DNA of 64,000 bases from Isoetes taiwanensis (lineage: Eukaryota; Streptophyta; Lycopodiopsida; Isoetales; Isoetaceae), in assembly GCA_021234155.1 (NCBI GenBank), contig JAJEKV010000026.1, forward strand, positions 17,388,468 through 17,452,467. The letters are read 5' to 3'. The notes below the pieces were generated by a model. It was not told where the DNA came from, did not search any database, and was given only the letters and a program-made list of their open reading frames with translations. The position numbers and the translations under genes were made by a program. Positions 45,809 to 55,936 of the stretch are shown here, piece after piece (within the stretch, counting starts at the first letter, position 1; every line of letters starts with the position of its first letter).

Positions 45809-46280
45809 TTAAGTAGAGAGTCCCATAATTTGATACAGATCTTCAGGCCACAAACACTCATGTATACATTGGTTTGTTGTGGAAACCTTGTATGATAGAC
45901 AAAGTAGACAGTAGGGATGTCCACAACATAGTAAAACCAGCAGTATAGGGTTGAGGCACTCATTGCAATTGCTACATGTATTCACACGACCAGAAGTTGA
46001 TGCCCTTGCTTCTGTTGCAAGTAGAGGAGTAGAATGCAAGGAAATTACATCGGATTTTTCTAAATATAATGTCATTTCCTTTATTCTCCTCTCACTAGCA
46101 TCATTTGGCTCCAATTTCCTGCTGATTTCATGGATGGCAGCCTCTAATCCATGCAATTCATTTGTCAAACTCTCAATTGGCATCTTTAAGCCATTTATTT
46201 CCTCAATAAAACAAGATTTTTCCTCTTCAAAGTGGGAGGCCAAGGCCATATGCAAAATCAGTTGGCTACCCTGTCGAGGG
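45809..46280 (-). pseudogene. Coiled-coil RING-like protein fragment
   Basis: On the reverse strand a frame of about 148 codons begins with a charged heptad-like region (FEEEKSCFIEEINGLKMPIE, then ESLTNELHGLEAAIHEISRK and ERRIKEMTLYLEK), then a cysteine/histidine cluster CSNCNECLNPILLVLLCCGH followed by PYCLLCL, which matches the first half of a RING finger (C-x2-C ... C-G-H-x-x-C-x2-C). The last cysteine pair is unclear: a one-base-shifted frame gives SVCGLKIC. It may be the 3' exon of an E3 ubiquitin ligase gene or a remnant; no upstream exon was identified. Confidence 0.5.
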
Positions 46281-46832
46281 TGAAGTCATCAATTTGTTTT
46301 ACCTGAATGTGATCTGTGCATCCTTGCTTTGCACAAGCCTATTCAAGGTATTTCTCTCCCCCTCTAACTTGCATAAATCAGATTAATGTTTTCTTTTTCT
46401 CTTTCATATCCTTCGTTTTTCTCATCAAGGACGCAAAGATCCATCGATCTTCCTTCAATCAACTTCTTCATTGCATCCATCTGCTGCCCAAATCCGACCA
46501 GGGAAAATATACACGGAGTTTTTCTGATTTCATGCTGGTTCAAACTTTACCATGGTTGTTAAATAAGGGAAGAGGGCATTCATGTTAACTCAAAAAAGCC
46601 CTATGGGTTGTTACACTTAAGAAGGCACACTGGCTTGTAACAGTAATAGGGGCACAGTGGACAATTTCGCCGTGACTCGAAATAAAGAGCGGTTGCATGA
46701 CCATGGGAACTTACTGCCTTGCAACCCATCGCTGTAAATGTCAGACGTGGGCATGTTATAGCCAGCCTTAAATGGCAAAAAAATCGCCGAAGTCCAGTAA
46801 AACGCTGTTTATTTATTTTTTGGCGTGGCTAT
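46281..46832. other. Spacer with a short inverted repeat
   Basis: GGCATGTTATAGCCA at 46751 pairs with TGGCTATAACATGTC at 46832-46846, forming an IR of about 15 bp around 65 bp. The right arm recurs at 46870 (GTGGCTATAACATGAC). Could be a very small MITE-like unit. Confidence 0.5.
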
Positions 46833-47388
46833 AACATGTCAAAGACACGGATATACTATGGATATGCCCGTGGCTATAACATGACTGCGTCCGATATATA
46901 CAGCGCTCCCCGTGCAACTACATTAAGTTGCGTGGCAAGGAGCGAGCACCCTGTGTTCACGAGCCATATGTCTGGGGTGCCCAGGCCATGGTCAGTGGTA
47001 CCACGATAGGTTAGGTGGGTGGGACCCTAAACCCCCTTGACTTTGACCATGCTAGGTATAGGCCCTTGCAATGGAAGCTGGAAGGACTTGAAGAGGTATT
47101 CTGGCTTCCTATATACAAAATACATGTGATCTACGTGGTTTGTCTGGCCCTCAAGGTAATTCACATCTCATTTTGCCAAGTGCTCCAGGCCGCTCTGCGG
47201 ACACAAACAAATTCATTATTTGGACACATTTTGAAAGATGGCTATACATTTTAGTGGAGCTAAAAAATAAGGCTGGCCCGTTATGGCATGGCATCATCCC
47301 GCATTATTCAGTTTAATAAGGTGAACTCCATAATCTATGCTTACAACATGATTTTTTCCTTTTCTTTTTCTGACTACCTCAATAGCAG
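46833..47388 (+). other. Upstream region of the PPR gene, second copy of the duplication
   Basis: Matches 37192-37745. It contains a good donor CTCAAG|GTAATT at 47155 and a pyrimidine-rich acceptor (TTTTCTTTTTCTGACTACCTCAATAGCAG) at 47388, so 47156-47388 is probably an intron. The frame before the donor joins the PPR frame in phase 0 but contains no ATG, so it may be a 5' UTR exon. Confidence 0.55.
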
Positions 47389-49323
47389 ATTAGCAGGATT
47401 TTTGAAAATTTGAGTCGGATTTATGGAGAACAAGGACTGCAAGAATTACTTGAAGCTGCAGAAGCTCTGGATGGGCAAGGAAATTGTATTACCAGAAATA
47501 ATGCTTATTGTCTTCTGCAAGCTTGTGAGAACACAAAAAATCTCAACTCTACCAGGCGAGTTCAATTTCTTATCACTCCTACAGAACTCTGTTCGATTGC
47601 AGTATTGGGTGACCATCTCATTAGGTTGTTTTCATATCATGGGCATTTGGTTGAATCAACTACTGCATTTAGTAAAATTACAAAACCGTCTCCATATACA
47701 TGGTCTGCAATTATTGGAGCAAATTCAGTGCTGGGACACAGTGACATATCCCTTGAATTATACCATAGAATGCATAGATTAGGCATCGAAGGCGATAATT
47801 ATGTTAATGTGTCCATTACACAGGCATGTGGGATGCGTGAAGATGTCATGCAGGGAAGATATATCCACTGCCAGATTGTTGAAAGTGGACTCCAACCAGA
47901 TGTTGTTGTTGGCAATGCATTAGTTGATATGTATGCCAAATGCGGAAGTCTGGAGGAGGCATACGCCGTTTTCAAGAACTTGAACCATGATGTAATCTCA
48001 TGGGGAACAATGATTTCTGGCTATATGCAGCATGGCGAGCCGCTTTTGGGGTTAGAATGTTTCTGTAAGATGCAGCAGGAGGGGCTTGAGCCAAACAAAG
48101 TTACATTTTTGGGTGTATTAAAAGGATGTAGTCATCTGGGAGCATTAAAGGAAGGTAGACTCGTCCATGGAAACATCATACAAAGCAGGCTCCACCTTGA
48201 TCAGATGTTACAAAGTTCTTTAATTGATATGTATGTTAAATGTGGAGGTCTGGAAGAAGCGTTACTAGTGTTCAGCGCATTGTCAAACCCAGATGAAGTG
48301 CTTTGGAATGTGATCATTGCTGGATTTGCAGAAGGTGGAAATCCCATAATTTCTCTTGATTACTTTTACAAGATGCAACATGAAGGCATGAACCCATCAA
48401 AAGTAACATTTCTGATCATCTTAAAGGCATGTGCAAAACTTGGAGCAATTGAGCAAGGCAGAATCATTCACACCCAAATTGTTCAACGTGGGATTGAATA
48501 TGATTCTATCATTGGCAGTGCATTGGTGGATATGTATGCCAAATGTAGCCACCTAAACGAGGGACATAAAGCCTTCAACAAATTGCTCAGTCATGATGTT
48601 GTGCTTTGGGGAATCTTAATTGCAGGATACACAGAACATGAAGAAGCTTGCCTTGCTATAGAATGCTTTGAGAGAATGCAAATAGAAGGAGTAAAGCAAG
48701 ATTATGTCATCTGCATTCTTGTTTTGAATGCATGTGCTAGGATAGGAGCTTTAGGTCAAGCAAGATTTATCCATGGGCAGATAATTGACAATGGAGGTGA
48801 AGTGGACATTCTTTTGGGGAATGCTTTGGTGAATGTGTATGCCAAATGTGGGAACCCAGAAGAGGCTTATAATGTATTTATTAAATTACCAAGTCGAAAT
48901 GTAGTAACATGGAATGCAATGATTGCAGGGTATTCTCAGAATGGGCAGGGATGCCTTGCCTTGAACTGCTTTGGGAAGATGCAATATGAAGGAATAAATG
49001 CAGATGTAGTCTCATTGACTAATGTTCTTGTAGCATGCAGTCATGCGGGCCTGGTTGATGAAGGTTGTTGGCATTTTGTATGTATGCAAAACTATTTCTA
49101 TGTTCTACCAACGGTTTCCCATTGTGCATGCATGGTCGATCTCTTGGGACATCCAGGATTCATTGACGAGGCGGAAGATTTCCTCCATAGCTTTTGCCTC
49201 ACCAATATTATGTGTTTTATGTCATTGCTTAATGCTTGTAAATTGCATGGTGATATCAAGCTAGGGCAGCATTGTTTTAATAAAATTGTTGGTTTATGCC
49301 CTAGTGGGATGACAAATTTCTGA
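47389..49323 (+). CDS. PLS-type pentatricopeptide repeat protein, lacking E/DYW end
   Basis: Open for 645 codons from the splice acceptor at 47388 to TGA 49321-49323. PPR proteins bind organelle RNA one base per motif; PLS types with E/DYW ends direct RNA editing. Tandem 31-36 residue motifs fill the frame, e.g. PDVVVGNALVDMYAKCGSLE, HDVISWGTMISGYMQHGEPL, NKVTFLGVLKGCSHLGALKE, RNVVTWNAMIAGYSQNGQG, about 13-14 in all. The C-terminus stops at the start of the E region (LHGDIKLGQHCFNKIVGL, then CPSGMTNF), so E and DYW domains are missing. No in-frame ATG occurs before the repeats (first Met is around residue 115), so a start must lie in an upstream exon or is lost. The coding frame is otherwise intact. 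The 5' 830 bp is duplicated at 37192-38023. Confidence 0.82.
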   Translation: MSRIFENLSRIYGEQGLQELLEAAEALDGQGNCITRNNAYCLLQACENTKNLNSTRRVQFLITPTELCSIAVLGDHLIRLFSYHGHLVESTTAFSKITKPSPYTWSAIIGANSVLGHSDISLELYHRMHRLGIEGDNYVNVSITQACGMREDVMQGRYIHCQIVESGLQPDVVVGNALVDMYAKCGSLEEAYAVFKNLNHDVISWGTMISGYMQHGEPLLGLECFCKMQQEGLEPNKVTFLGVLKGCSHLGALKEGRLVHGNIIQSRLHLDQMLQSSLIDMYVKCGGLEEALLVFSALSNPDEVLWNVIIAGFAEGGNPIISLDYFYKMQHEGMNPSKVTFLIILKACAKLGAIEQGRIIHTQIVQRGIEYDSIIGSALVDMYAKCSHLNEGHKAFNKLLSHDVVLWGILIAGYTEHEEACLAIECFERMQIEGVKQDYVICILVLNACARIGALGQARFIHGQIIDNGGEVDILLGNALVNVYAKCGNPEEAYNVFIKLPSRNVVTWNAMIAGYSQNGQGCLALNCFGKMQYEGINADVVSLTNVLVACSHAGLVDEGCWHFVCMQNYFYVLPTVSHCACMVDLLGHPGFIDEAEDFLHSFCLTNIMCFMSLLNACKLHGDIKLGQHCFNKIVGLCPSGMTNF

Positions 49324-49773
49324 TGCTCTGGATTGTATAAAAGCTGCAGTTGGATACTTTTCCTGTTTGAGCAGTTGAAATCACAGAATTTGTGATCAAG
49401 GATGCAAATAGCCATATATTTTAAGTGCGGGCCGTGAGAAGAATATTGAAACGTAGGGACCAACTTTGCGGGGTCCTTTCTGTAATTTTGTCCAAAGGGT
49501 CCATACACTTTATCAATATTAAAGTGAAACACCATAAGCTCAATTTCATTAAAATGGGACTCATCCATCAATTTGGGAAAACAAACACTCCTACATATCA
49601 CATTAACATATCTGTCAATTTGATCAACAAGAAGGTATATAATGTGAAGTAACATGATAGGTAACATCATTGCATTAGTGTGCAAGAGCCTACAATGATC
49701 ACACATTTTACTTAACTTGATAACATGAAGCTATTCATTACACATGAGAAGTACAATATGATTGTTTGATATC
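49324..49773. other. Spacer between convergent genes
   Basis: AT-rich and without a convincing frame. It separates the PPR stop from the stop of the reverse-strand DUF7869-like frame. No obvious terminal inverted repeat was found here. Confidence 0.5.
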
Positions 49774-52548
49774 TTATGATGTGCCATGCATGTTCAAGTT
49801 GCATAGAGCCTTCTGCATATCTTTCTTAGGTATCTTATGTGTAATCGACCTTATATCCCTTTTGCTTGAAATGTTACGATCATATGGGTTTGGATAAGAC
49901 CATATCACACAATCTACTAGCTCCCTTCTCGGTGCATCAGAGGGATTCATGCGCCATCGCTTGTTCCAACAATCCTTATACAGTTCCTTATCATCTAAAC
50001 TTTTCTTCCTGCTCACTGGTGCCCAGTACTGAATCATGAACCATGGGCGTTCATTGCTATCCACATTAGTACATGGATCAGTTAGTGCTTGTCCTAGCCA
50101 AACTGGGTAGATGTCTTGGTCAGGCCTAACAAGAACAAAGCAACCTTTGTGTATATCATCAAAAGGTGTCCACTCGGGTAGACCATGCCATCTTGGTCGT
50201 GCACTTTTATTTCCAACATACCAATTTTCATTGTTTAGTAGTCTCCCACTTGGACCTCCAATTTGGGGGTCTAAGGAATCTTTCCACCTACTCGATGGTA
50301 GAAAACCATCTGTCAAAACAGAAACCTCACTTGAAGTCTTTGTGAGTTTACTAGCTATATTCTCCCAATATGCAATCAAGGTATGCAGTGATCTTCTTTT
50401 CATTTCAGACATGTTATCCCGCTCTTTCATATGTTTCCAATGCGCAATATATGATTGTATACCTTTTTGCAATTGCATGGCATCTTTCACAGACTCAAAT
50501 GGTGCCATAGGCTTTGGTTGACCTGGAGGAAGAATAGGTCGGCCTTGTTCATCTTTCTTCCACATTTCTATACCATGAATTGGTTCCCATGACATATCTG
50601 ACGGTCGAAATTTATATTGCATGATTGGAATGCCATCCCTCATAGAAAACTTGAATTGTAGTGGTTTAGAATGCCCAGTAAGTGTTTGTTTACCATCAAT
50701 CATGTAGCCTTCCACAAAACCTTTCCAATCAGGTACTTCATCTATTAAAAATGCAACTGGCGAAGGCGATATAGTGTTCTCAAATATGTCCATCAATTCT
50801 GGCAAGGTCGTGACTGATTCCCTCCTCAACCGGCTTGAAAAGTTCCCAAAAAATGCATCAATGTCATCATGTGTATGTCCGACCATCATGAAGCCCACCT
50901 TCACACATTGAAACACTCCCATTGCTGTTAGGTATGAACAAGCTTGAAATACCCATCTATTCTTGTTCTCCTTGAAGCAATTGTCTAGTTGGAGGTACAA
51001 CTCCGGTGGTAACTTCTTTGGCTGCAGTGGTTGGGCTATCCATGTCTTCTCTGTGGCATGTGAAGATCTAGAAGCAATCTCTTGCTTGTGGGCCTCAAAT
51101 GCATCTTTGCCAAGCAAAGCGCCAAGCAAGTCACTTGACAAAGATTTATCTTTGATGGAAGTGCTATCAACTCCACGTTCAATATTTCTTAGGCATTTGA
51201 AGATAGAACCAACATGGAAGTTAGGGCCATCTTCCCAAAGCTCCAATGTAAAATGACCATATGTTCCAGCACCATGACCATGAGTTAACATCCCTGCTAA
51301 TGACACCTTCAACTGATGTGCATTCCCGCAACTTTTGGGCACTGGATCTAGTCTAGGAAGAAATGTTTTATGTTGGTCCATCTTGTCGTGTATGATGCAT
51401 AGATACTTGTCAGGCTGCATGGACGAAAAGGTACGCCACTGCCAATACAAAGACCTGCATGACTTCTGCTCATTATGATGGTCTGCTATCTGCTGTCTTA
51501 TGCGCATTCGCTGGCTTTCTATAATTGTAGAGGTTAATGCATCTCGTAACTCAATACAAACATTGCATTTAGAGAATGGCATGCTCTGTGCCACTACAAC
51601 ATCACTGAAATGCTTTGACCATAGTCTACTAAAGCAACTTTGAGAAAGAGGACGGCCTCCTATACTCTCGAGTACGGAATTCACTTCAATAAGACATTCT
51701 TTCTGTATATATTGATGAGGTAATACTCGCATTACCTCTCTCACACCATCTTTATTTATTTTACTTTTGTGTGGCATGGACTGAGACATATATCTCACAA
51801 AATTCTCAAACACAGAGATTGCCATTAGTGTGTTATCACGTGTCTTCAAAGAACCTGTATTACCATGACATGCAATCCGTGCCCCTGCTTGATACTTTTC
51901 CCAATATCGATAAAATGATGTCTTTCCCATTCCAGTTATCCATATCAGTGCTTTACTACATACCCAATTACCACGTAACTGAAATATCAGAATTCCAATA
52001 TCTTTATCATAATGTGAGGATCCGAATATAGAATATACTGTATTCAATCTGTCAGACTGTTTTACTCCCCAATGTTGCATCCTAACATTTTGTAATTCCT
52101 TTATTGAATACTTTGTAGTACACCATAAATCACAACATGGCCGGCCTCTCACTCTCTCCATGTTTGCAATTGTAGGTTCTCTATACTTCTTTGACTTGTT
52201 TTTTCCATTTGGCTTTTGCTTCTTAGCTGGCTTTGGCTTACGAATATAGAAATTATACCGCCGTTTTTTAACACGTAATGCATGCTCTATGCTGACTTCC
52301 TCATCAAGTTGAAGATTAGATTCACATACTCCTTTGGCCTTGATAGGCATGAGTTCATCCCCATTTAATTGTCTAAGGTGTCGGATTGGCCACCTAAGCT
52401 GTGTCTGTTTCTCAATCCGATTCGAGCACATGATACATGAAAAAGAGGTAACCTGAGAAGTAATTGTATTATTTGGAAGAATTTCGTCTACTCCCACGCC
52501 AACATGATCATCACCCAAATACTCATCATTGACAGAGTCTGCTGGATC
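49774..52548 (-). CDS. DUF7869-like transposase-type protein, 914+ codons
   Basis: A continuous reverse-strand frame without stops, ending at 49774. It has a CxxC pair near the N-terminus (CIMCSNRIEK), a basic region (YIRKPKPAKKQKPNGKNKSK), a second Cys patch (RPCCDLWC), a helix-turn-helix-like region around ALIWITGMGKTSFYRYWEKY, then FSKCNVCIELRD and an RNase H-like core: CIIHDKMDQHKT, LYLQLDNCFKENKNRWVF and VGHTHDDIDAFFGNFSSRLR. The spaced Asp residues (HDKMDQ, QLDN, HDDID) are those of DUF7869 proteins, which are suspected but not proven DDE-type transposases. The frame starts without ATG; an acceptor-like CCAGCAG at about 52541 suggests upstream exons. The neighbours are a PPR gene (convergent) and the divergent pair at 55.6-55.9 kb. 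Intact for its full length, so selection or recent insertion is likely. Confidence 0.72.
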   Translation of the reverse strand, partial: DPADSVNDEYLGDDHVGVGVDEILPNNTITSQVTSFSCIMCSNRIEKQTQLRWPIRHLRQLNGDELMPIKAKGVCESNLQLDEEVSIEHALRVKKRRYNFYIRKPKPAKKQKPNGKNKSKKYREPTIANMERVRGRPCCDLWCTTKYSIKELQNVRMQHWGVKQSDRLNTVYSIFGSSHYDKDIGILIFQLRGNWVCSKALIWITGMGKTSFYRYWEKYQAGARIACHGNTGSLKTRDNTLMAISVFENFVRYMSQSMPHKSKINKDGVREVMRVLPHQYIQKECLIEVNSVLESIGGRPLSQSCFSRLWSKHFSDVVVAQSMPFSKCNVCIELRDALTSTIIESQRMRIRQQIADHHNEQKSCRSLYWQWRTFSSMQPDKYLCIIHDKMDQHKTFLPRLDPVPKSCGNAHQLKVSLAGMLTHGHGAGTYGHFTLELWEDGPNFHVGSIFKCLRNIERGVDSTSIKDKSLSSDLLGALLGKDAFEAHKQEIASRSSHATEKTWIAQPLQPKKLPPELYLQLDNCFKENKNRWVFQACSYLTAMGVFQCVKVGFMMVGHTHDDIDAFFGNFSSRLRRESVTTLPELMDIFENTISPSPVAFLIDEVPDWKGFVEGYMIDGKQTLTGHSKPLQFKFSMRDGIPIMQYKFRPSDMSWEPIHGIEMWKKDEQGRPILPPGQPKPMAPFESVKDAMQLQKGIQSYIAHWKHMKERDNMSEMKRRSLHTLIAYWENIASKLTKTSSEVSVLTDGFLPSSRWKDSLDPQIGGPSGRLLNNENWYVGNKSARPRWHGLPEWTPFDDIHKGCFVLVRPDQDIYPVWLGQALTDPCTNVDSNERPWFMIQYWAPVSRKKSLDDKELYKDCWNKRWRMNPSDAPRRELVDCVIWSYPNPYDRNISSKRDIRSITHKIPKKDMQKALCNLNMHGTS

Positions 52549-53632
52549 AATGGATGTTATATCCCAAGTGCATATGTCTCATTTGTACAGGGATGTATAA
52601 TTCTACACTTCATCCGCCTCCATGTTAGTCGACTTTGATCACCAGCAGACAACCCACTTCTTTCTTCAATAATGACATGCTGAAATGGTATTTCATTTCA
52701 TATATATTAGACATTTTTAGTAAGGAATAATAATATTTAAAAACTTTTTAATTTATGAAAATATATCACATCACTACTATAAGCAAAAATTAAGAAATAT
52801 GTGATGGAATGGTCGAATAAATGACGTCAATCGTTGATGGGATGAATCGAACCATAGCCAACAAGCCAAAAGACCAGAATCTTAACCAATGGGTTATGGC
52901 TATCAGTTAGAAATTAAAATCCTAATCATGAACTAAATACGAAATTTCGATGATGAAAAATAGGAATATAAATAACCTACATAAAAAACAAATCGTGATA
53001 AATAAAAACCATTTCCGGAATCTCAGACTTTAATGGCAACTACCGCAAATGATGGTCGAAAATTATGGTCGAAATGCAGTTGCCGCCAATTCCAACATCT
53101 TTCTCAGCCGGTTTGGAGCGAAGATGGAATCGGAAGCGCCTTCTGCCAAAAGCATGGAAACAAGGTACGATTTTTCTACTTTGGAGTTTGGAGGTTTTAA
53201 CAGCATCATCTTTGAGGAGCAATTTGTTAGATTATCATAGATCAGAACTGTTTTCCTGTACAGTTATATCTCGATTTCTATTTATATTACATGCATCTGC
53301 AAAGGAGCAAGGGTTCGTCTGTAGAATATGAGGCCGCCTTTTCTCATTTTGCATTATCCTTTGACAATTTATCTTTGTTGCTAAAAGATCTTGAGAAAGA
53401 TATGGAGACAAGGGTAGAAGATTGTCACCAGCGATTAAAGAATTGGAAAATTTAATGGACGATATAGCACTTGGTGCACTGTGCATATGTTAACATGCTT
53501 TCCTATATTTTGAACATCCTCCAAGATCTGCTGGAATAGAATCTTTTAGAAAACGATATGAAAATGTCAGTACTGTAATTGGCCACCAATTTTGTTTACA
53601 GACAAGTCATCTGTTCTCAGTTCTTCAAGTCG
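52549..53632. other. Spacer with tRNA-like remnant and unrecognised frames
   Basis: 52840-52912 has on the reverse strand a GGTTCGATTC box and a TAACCCATTGG segment in tRNA spacing, but the stems do not pair well. Overlapping frames at 53040-53331 on both strands (for example AKSMETRYDFSTLEFGGFNS) are not recognised. Confidence 0.4.
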
Positions 53633-53866
53633 TTAAGGACATGCTGGTGGCCCAAGGCTTATTATATGTTCCGGTAGAATAGTGAACAGGTTACTGAAGT
53701 CACAGAAAATTCTTTTCAAGATTAAGCCATTGCACTTGTGGACATCTTGCAAAATCTTGCAATCGCCTCGTTGTGCAGTTGTGGTGTCACTTAATCTATT
53801 GGAAGGCAGATCTAGCTCTTGCAATGATCTGAAATTCCCTATGCTTTCAGGCACTAGGCCATTCAA
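53633..53866 (-). pseudogene. Leucine-rich repeat fragment
   Basis: The reverse-strand frame begins MNGLVPESIGNFRSLQELDL followed by PSNRLSDTT, one and a half canonical plant LRR units (xxLPxSIGxLxSLxxLDLSxN). The rest of the frame (to 53633) shows no further repeats. Probably a remnant of an NLR or receptor gene; too little to say which. Confidence 0.6.
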
Positions 53867-54250
53867 TATGTTATTTGTTACATAGAGTTATGTGAGTTTG
53901 GACAGGAAGCAAGTATTGTTCTAGAGATTAAGCCAATTTTTCTCCAGGCTAAAGCAATTGCCGAAGCTTTCTGAAATAACTTAATCTACCTTAAAATTTG
54001 TGATGTCTGGTACACTTTTCTGTACACTTTTCTGTGCTGTGTGCTGCTGCTTATGGGACCTCCTATTTAACTTGAAGACAATAGGAGTTTGAAGAAGGCA
54101 CTTGAGCTTGTTGCTGCTTCTCATTGTTTGATGCACGTGGATTGTAATGCAAACTCCCAAACTAAAATGGTACCTACTGTTACTGTTTGATACATCTATG
54201 CTGCATGATTAAAGCACTAATTTTGGAGGAGAATAAATCTTGCTGTCCAT
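53867..54250. other. Spacer
   Basis: No gene recognised. AT-rich, with a direct repeat of TACACTTTTCTGT near 54010. Confidence 0.4.
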
Positions 54251-54523
54251 TTGAATTGGGCTTTCTTACCCATCAATCTGACATGGACATTGTTATTTGA
54301 TCCAAACAATAGAATCTATGTTGGATATTTACAGATAAAGCAAGTTAATGCAATCGAGGGGGAGATTTACAAGAAAACTGCGAGTTATTTTAGTAGAGAT
54401 CATGCACATTGGATTGTCTTTGTACATACTGAAGAACCAGAGGGCCCATATGCAGGGGAAGCTATAAGAGGCAATGAGATTCCAGACAAGCGTCTGAAAG
54501 TACTGGAGAAGATATTAGAGTAG
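54251..54523 (+). CDS. Unrecognised open segment, possibly an exon
   Basis: The frame contains NAIEGEIYKKTASYFSRDHA and TEEPEGPYAGEAIRGNEIPD, which look like real protein, and an acceptor-like GATATTTACAG at about 54337 could start an exon there. Its end overlaps the first CAGAC-N4-GTCTG palindrome. No family was recognised. Confidence 0.3.
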   Translation: MNWAFLPINLTWTLLFDPNNRIYVGYLQIKQVNAIEGEIYKKTASYFSRDHAHWIVFVHTEEPEGPYAGEAIRGNEIPDKRLKVLEKILE

Positions 54524-54785
54524 CTATGAAGGAGCTTTTCAGAAACGTCTATCTATAAGCATACTGCATGAATACAGACTGTGTCTTGGATATTAAGAGA
54601 GCTATATATTTATATGTCTCTTAGCAGTAAAAGGAGTTACTTTCAGACGCTTGTCTGCAATGGTAGCATAGAGGATAAATGATGGAAAAATGAGGAAGAA
54701 GATATACATCTAACAAAGTTGCAGTAGATGATAAATTGCAAACTTTTCTCATAGAAATTGCAAACTCTTTTCAGACGCTTGTCTG
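54483..54785. repeat. CAGAC-N4-GTCTG palindromes, cluster 1 (3 copies)
   Basis: Copies at 54483-54500 (CAGACAAGCGTCTGAAAG), 54640-54657 (CTTTCAGACGCTTGTCTG) and 54768-54785 (TTTTCAGACGCTTGTCTG). The first is the reverse complement of the other two. They lie 0.3-0.6 kb downstream of the third exon of the reverse-strand gene that starts at 55644. Confidence 0.9.
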
Positions 54786-55115
54786 TAATAGACTGGGGCA
54801 TCTTTACAGAGAGATAGAAAGCATTGCAAAAGACAGTGTCTGCTATCACTTAAATACCATCATGGGGAATAAGCTTTAGCCTAAAGGATTTGAAAAGAGG
54901 CGTTTGGGCCTCTTATCAGTGTGTGCATATCATCTGATTTGAGACTATCATTTATGCATCCTAATAACCACCTGTTATTCACCTTATCGTATAAGCTAAT
55001 AACCCGTGACTATTCATGCTTATCATAAGATTTACACGTGACTATTCATGCTTATCATAAGATTTACAGAGAAAAGGAAACATGATAGAGCACAAAGAAA
55101 GCATGGAGTGCTTAC

Positions 55116-55644
55116 CTCAGAGCAATTGCGAATTCCATTTTTTGGCCACTGTATGATAGATCCAACAGCTTGCCCCAAAGTGTTTGCATCAGGTGTGGAT
55201 TTTAAAAGAATCGTTTCTGGAAGAAAGGCTTTTGTGACTGCAACTTTGATCCATCCAGCCTCCATAATTTGGCAGTGAATTGACTCACTGGGTGGTAGCA
55301 AGATTCCAGCTCCAACAGTTTTGTCGTCCAAGAGAATAGACACATCTATAAACTTTACAAAATAAGCTACAATATATATCCTTTATGTATGAAAATCATA
55401 GCCAATACCATTTGCTTACCCTTGTTAGAAGCAAAATTAGTTGCTGCATTTCCATTATCGCCAATATTTGTATCTTTCACAATTTTATCTGTTCATAAGT
55501 GTTTGTACTTGAGAAGTCTATTTTAATTTATTCAAATTATCATGACTTGAAAAACTTAGCATTGATAGTGAAGGACTCACCTGTGCGAGCAGGAGGAATG
55601 CCACTGAAATCGTCCACAAGACGATCGCCACTGAAATCGCCCAT
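55116..55644 (-). CDS. DUF8039-like protein, first three exons
   Basis: Reverse-strand exons 55644-55581 (ATG, donor CAG|GTGAGT), 55473-55420 (acceptor GTGAAAG, donor GG|GTAAGC) and 55345-55116 (acceptor TTTATAG, donor GAG|GTAAGC) join in phase (1, 1, 0) into 116 codons. It starts MGDFSGDRLVDDFSGIPPAR, then a polar linker, then a compact domain with TVGAGILLPPSES, EAGWIKVAV and TLGQAVGSIIQWPKNGI. The latter resembles plant DUF8039, found N-terminal in proteins encoded by CACTA-like and other transposons and in some host proteins. Downstream exons were not identified; they could lie between 55.1 and 49.8 kb and might connect to the DUF7869-like frame, which is on the same strand. The gene starts 292 bp from the divergent gene at 55937. 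Confidence 0.65.
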
Positions 55645-55936
55645 CTTTCTTGATTGCGGAGTAAATGGGCGCTTGCTCGTCCTCCAACACCAAAATCAAA
55701 ACAAGAAAATTGTATCAAGAAACAACAACGTATCATATCATGTAAAAAAATGAGCGGGCAAAATGAAGTTTAAAATTCAAATTTCAAATTCAGTTAATGA
55801 TAAAGATCGATTGTTTTGATCTTGAAAGTTCTTGAAATGGTACTAACTATTTAATTTGCAACTTTGTAGTGCGTTGGCACTAGTTACGTCACGAAGCGAA
55901 GATGCATCAAGTCCAGCCAAACTAAGATCGATTGTG
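55645..55936. promoter_or_regulatory. Presumed bidirectional promoter
   Basis: 292 bp between two divergent start codons, AT-rich, without TATA boxes that stand out. GATAAAGATCGATTGTTTTGATC and AAGATCGATTG recur at 55801 and 55924. Inferred from gene arrangement only. Confidence 0.4.

Noticed and set aside
49098-49706. Reverse-strand frame of 202 codons overlapping the PPR 3' end
   Set aside because: More than a third lies antisense to PPR coding sequence and the rest shows no domain; shadow of the real gene plus AT-rich spacer.
52840-52912. tRNA-like segment on the reverse strand with a GGTTCGATTC box
   Set aside because: The T stem has a G-A mismatch, the anticodon stem does not pair and no acceptor stem was found; at most a decayed tRNA or SINE head.
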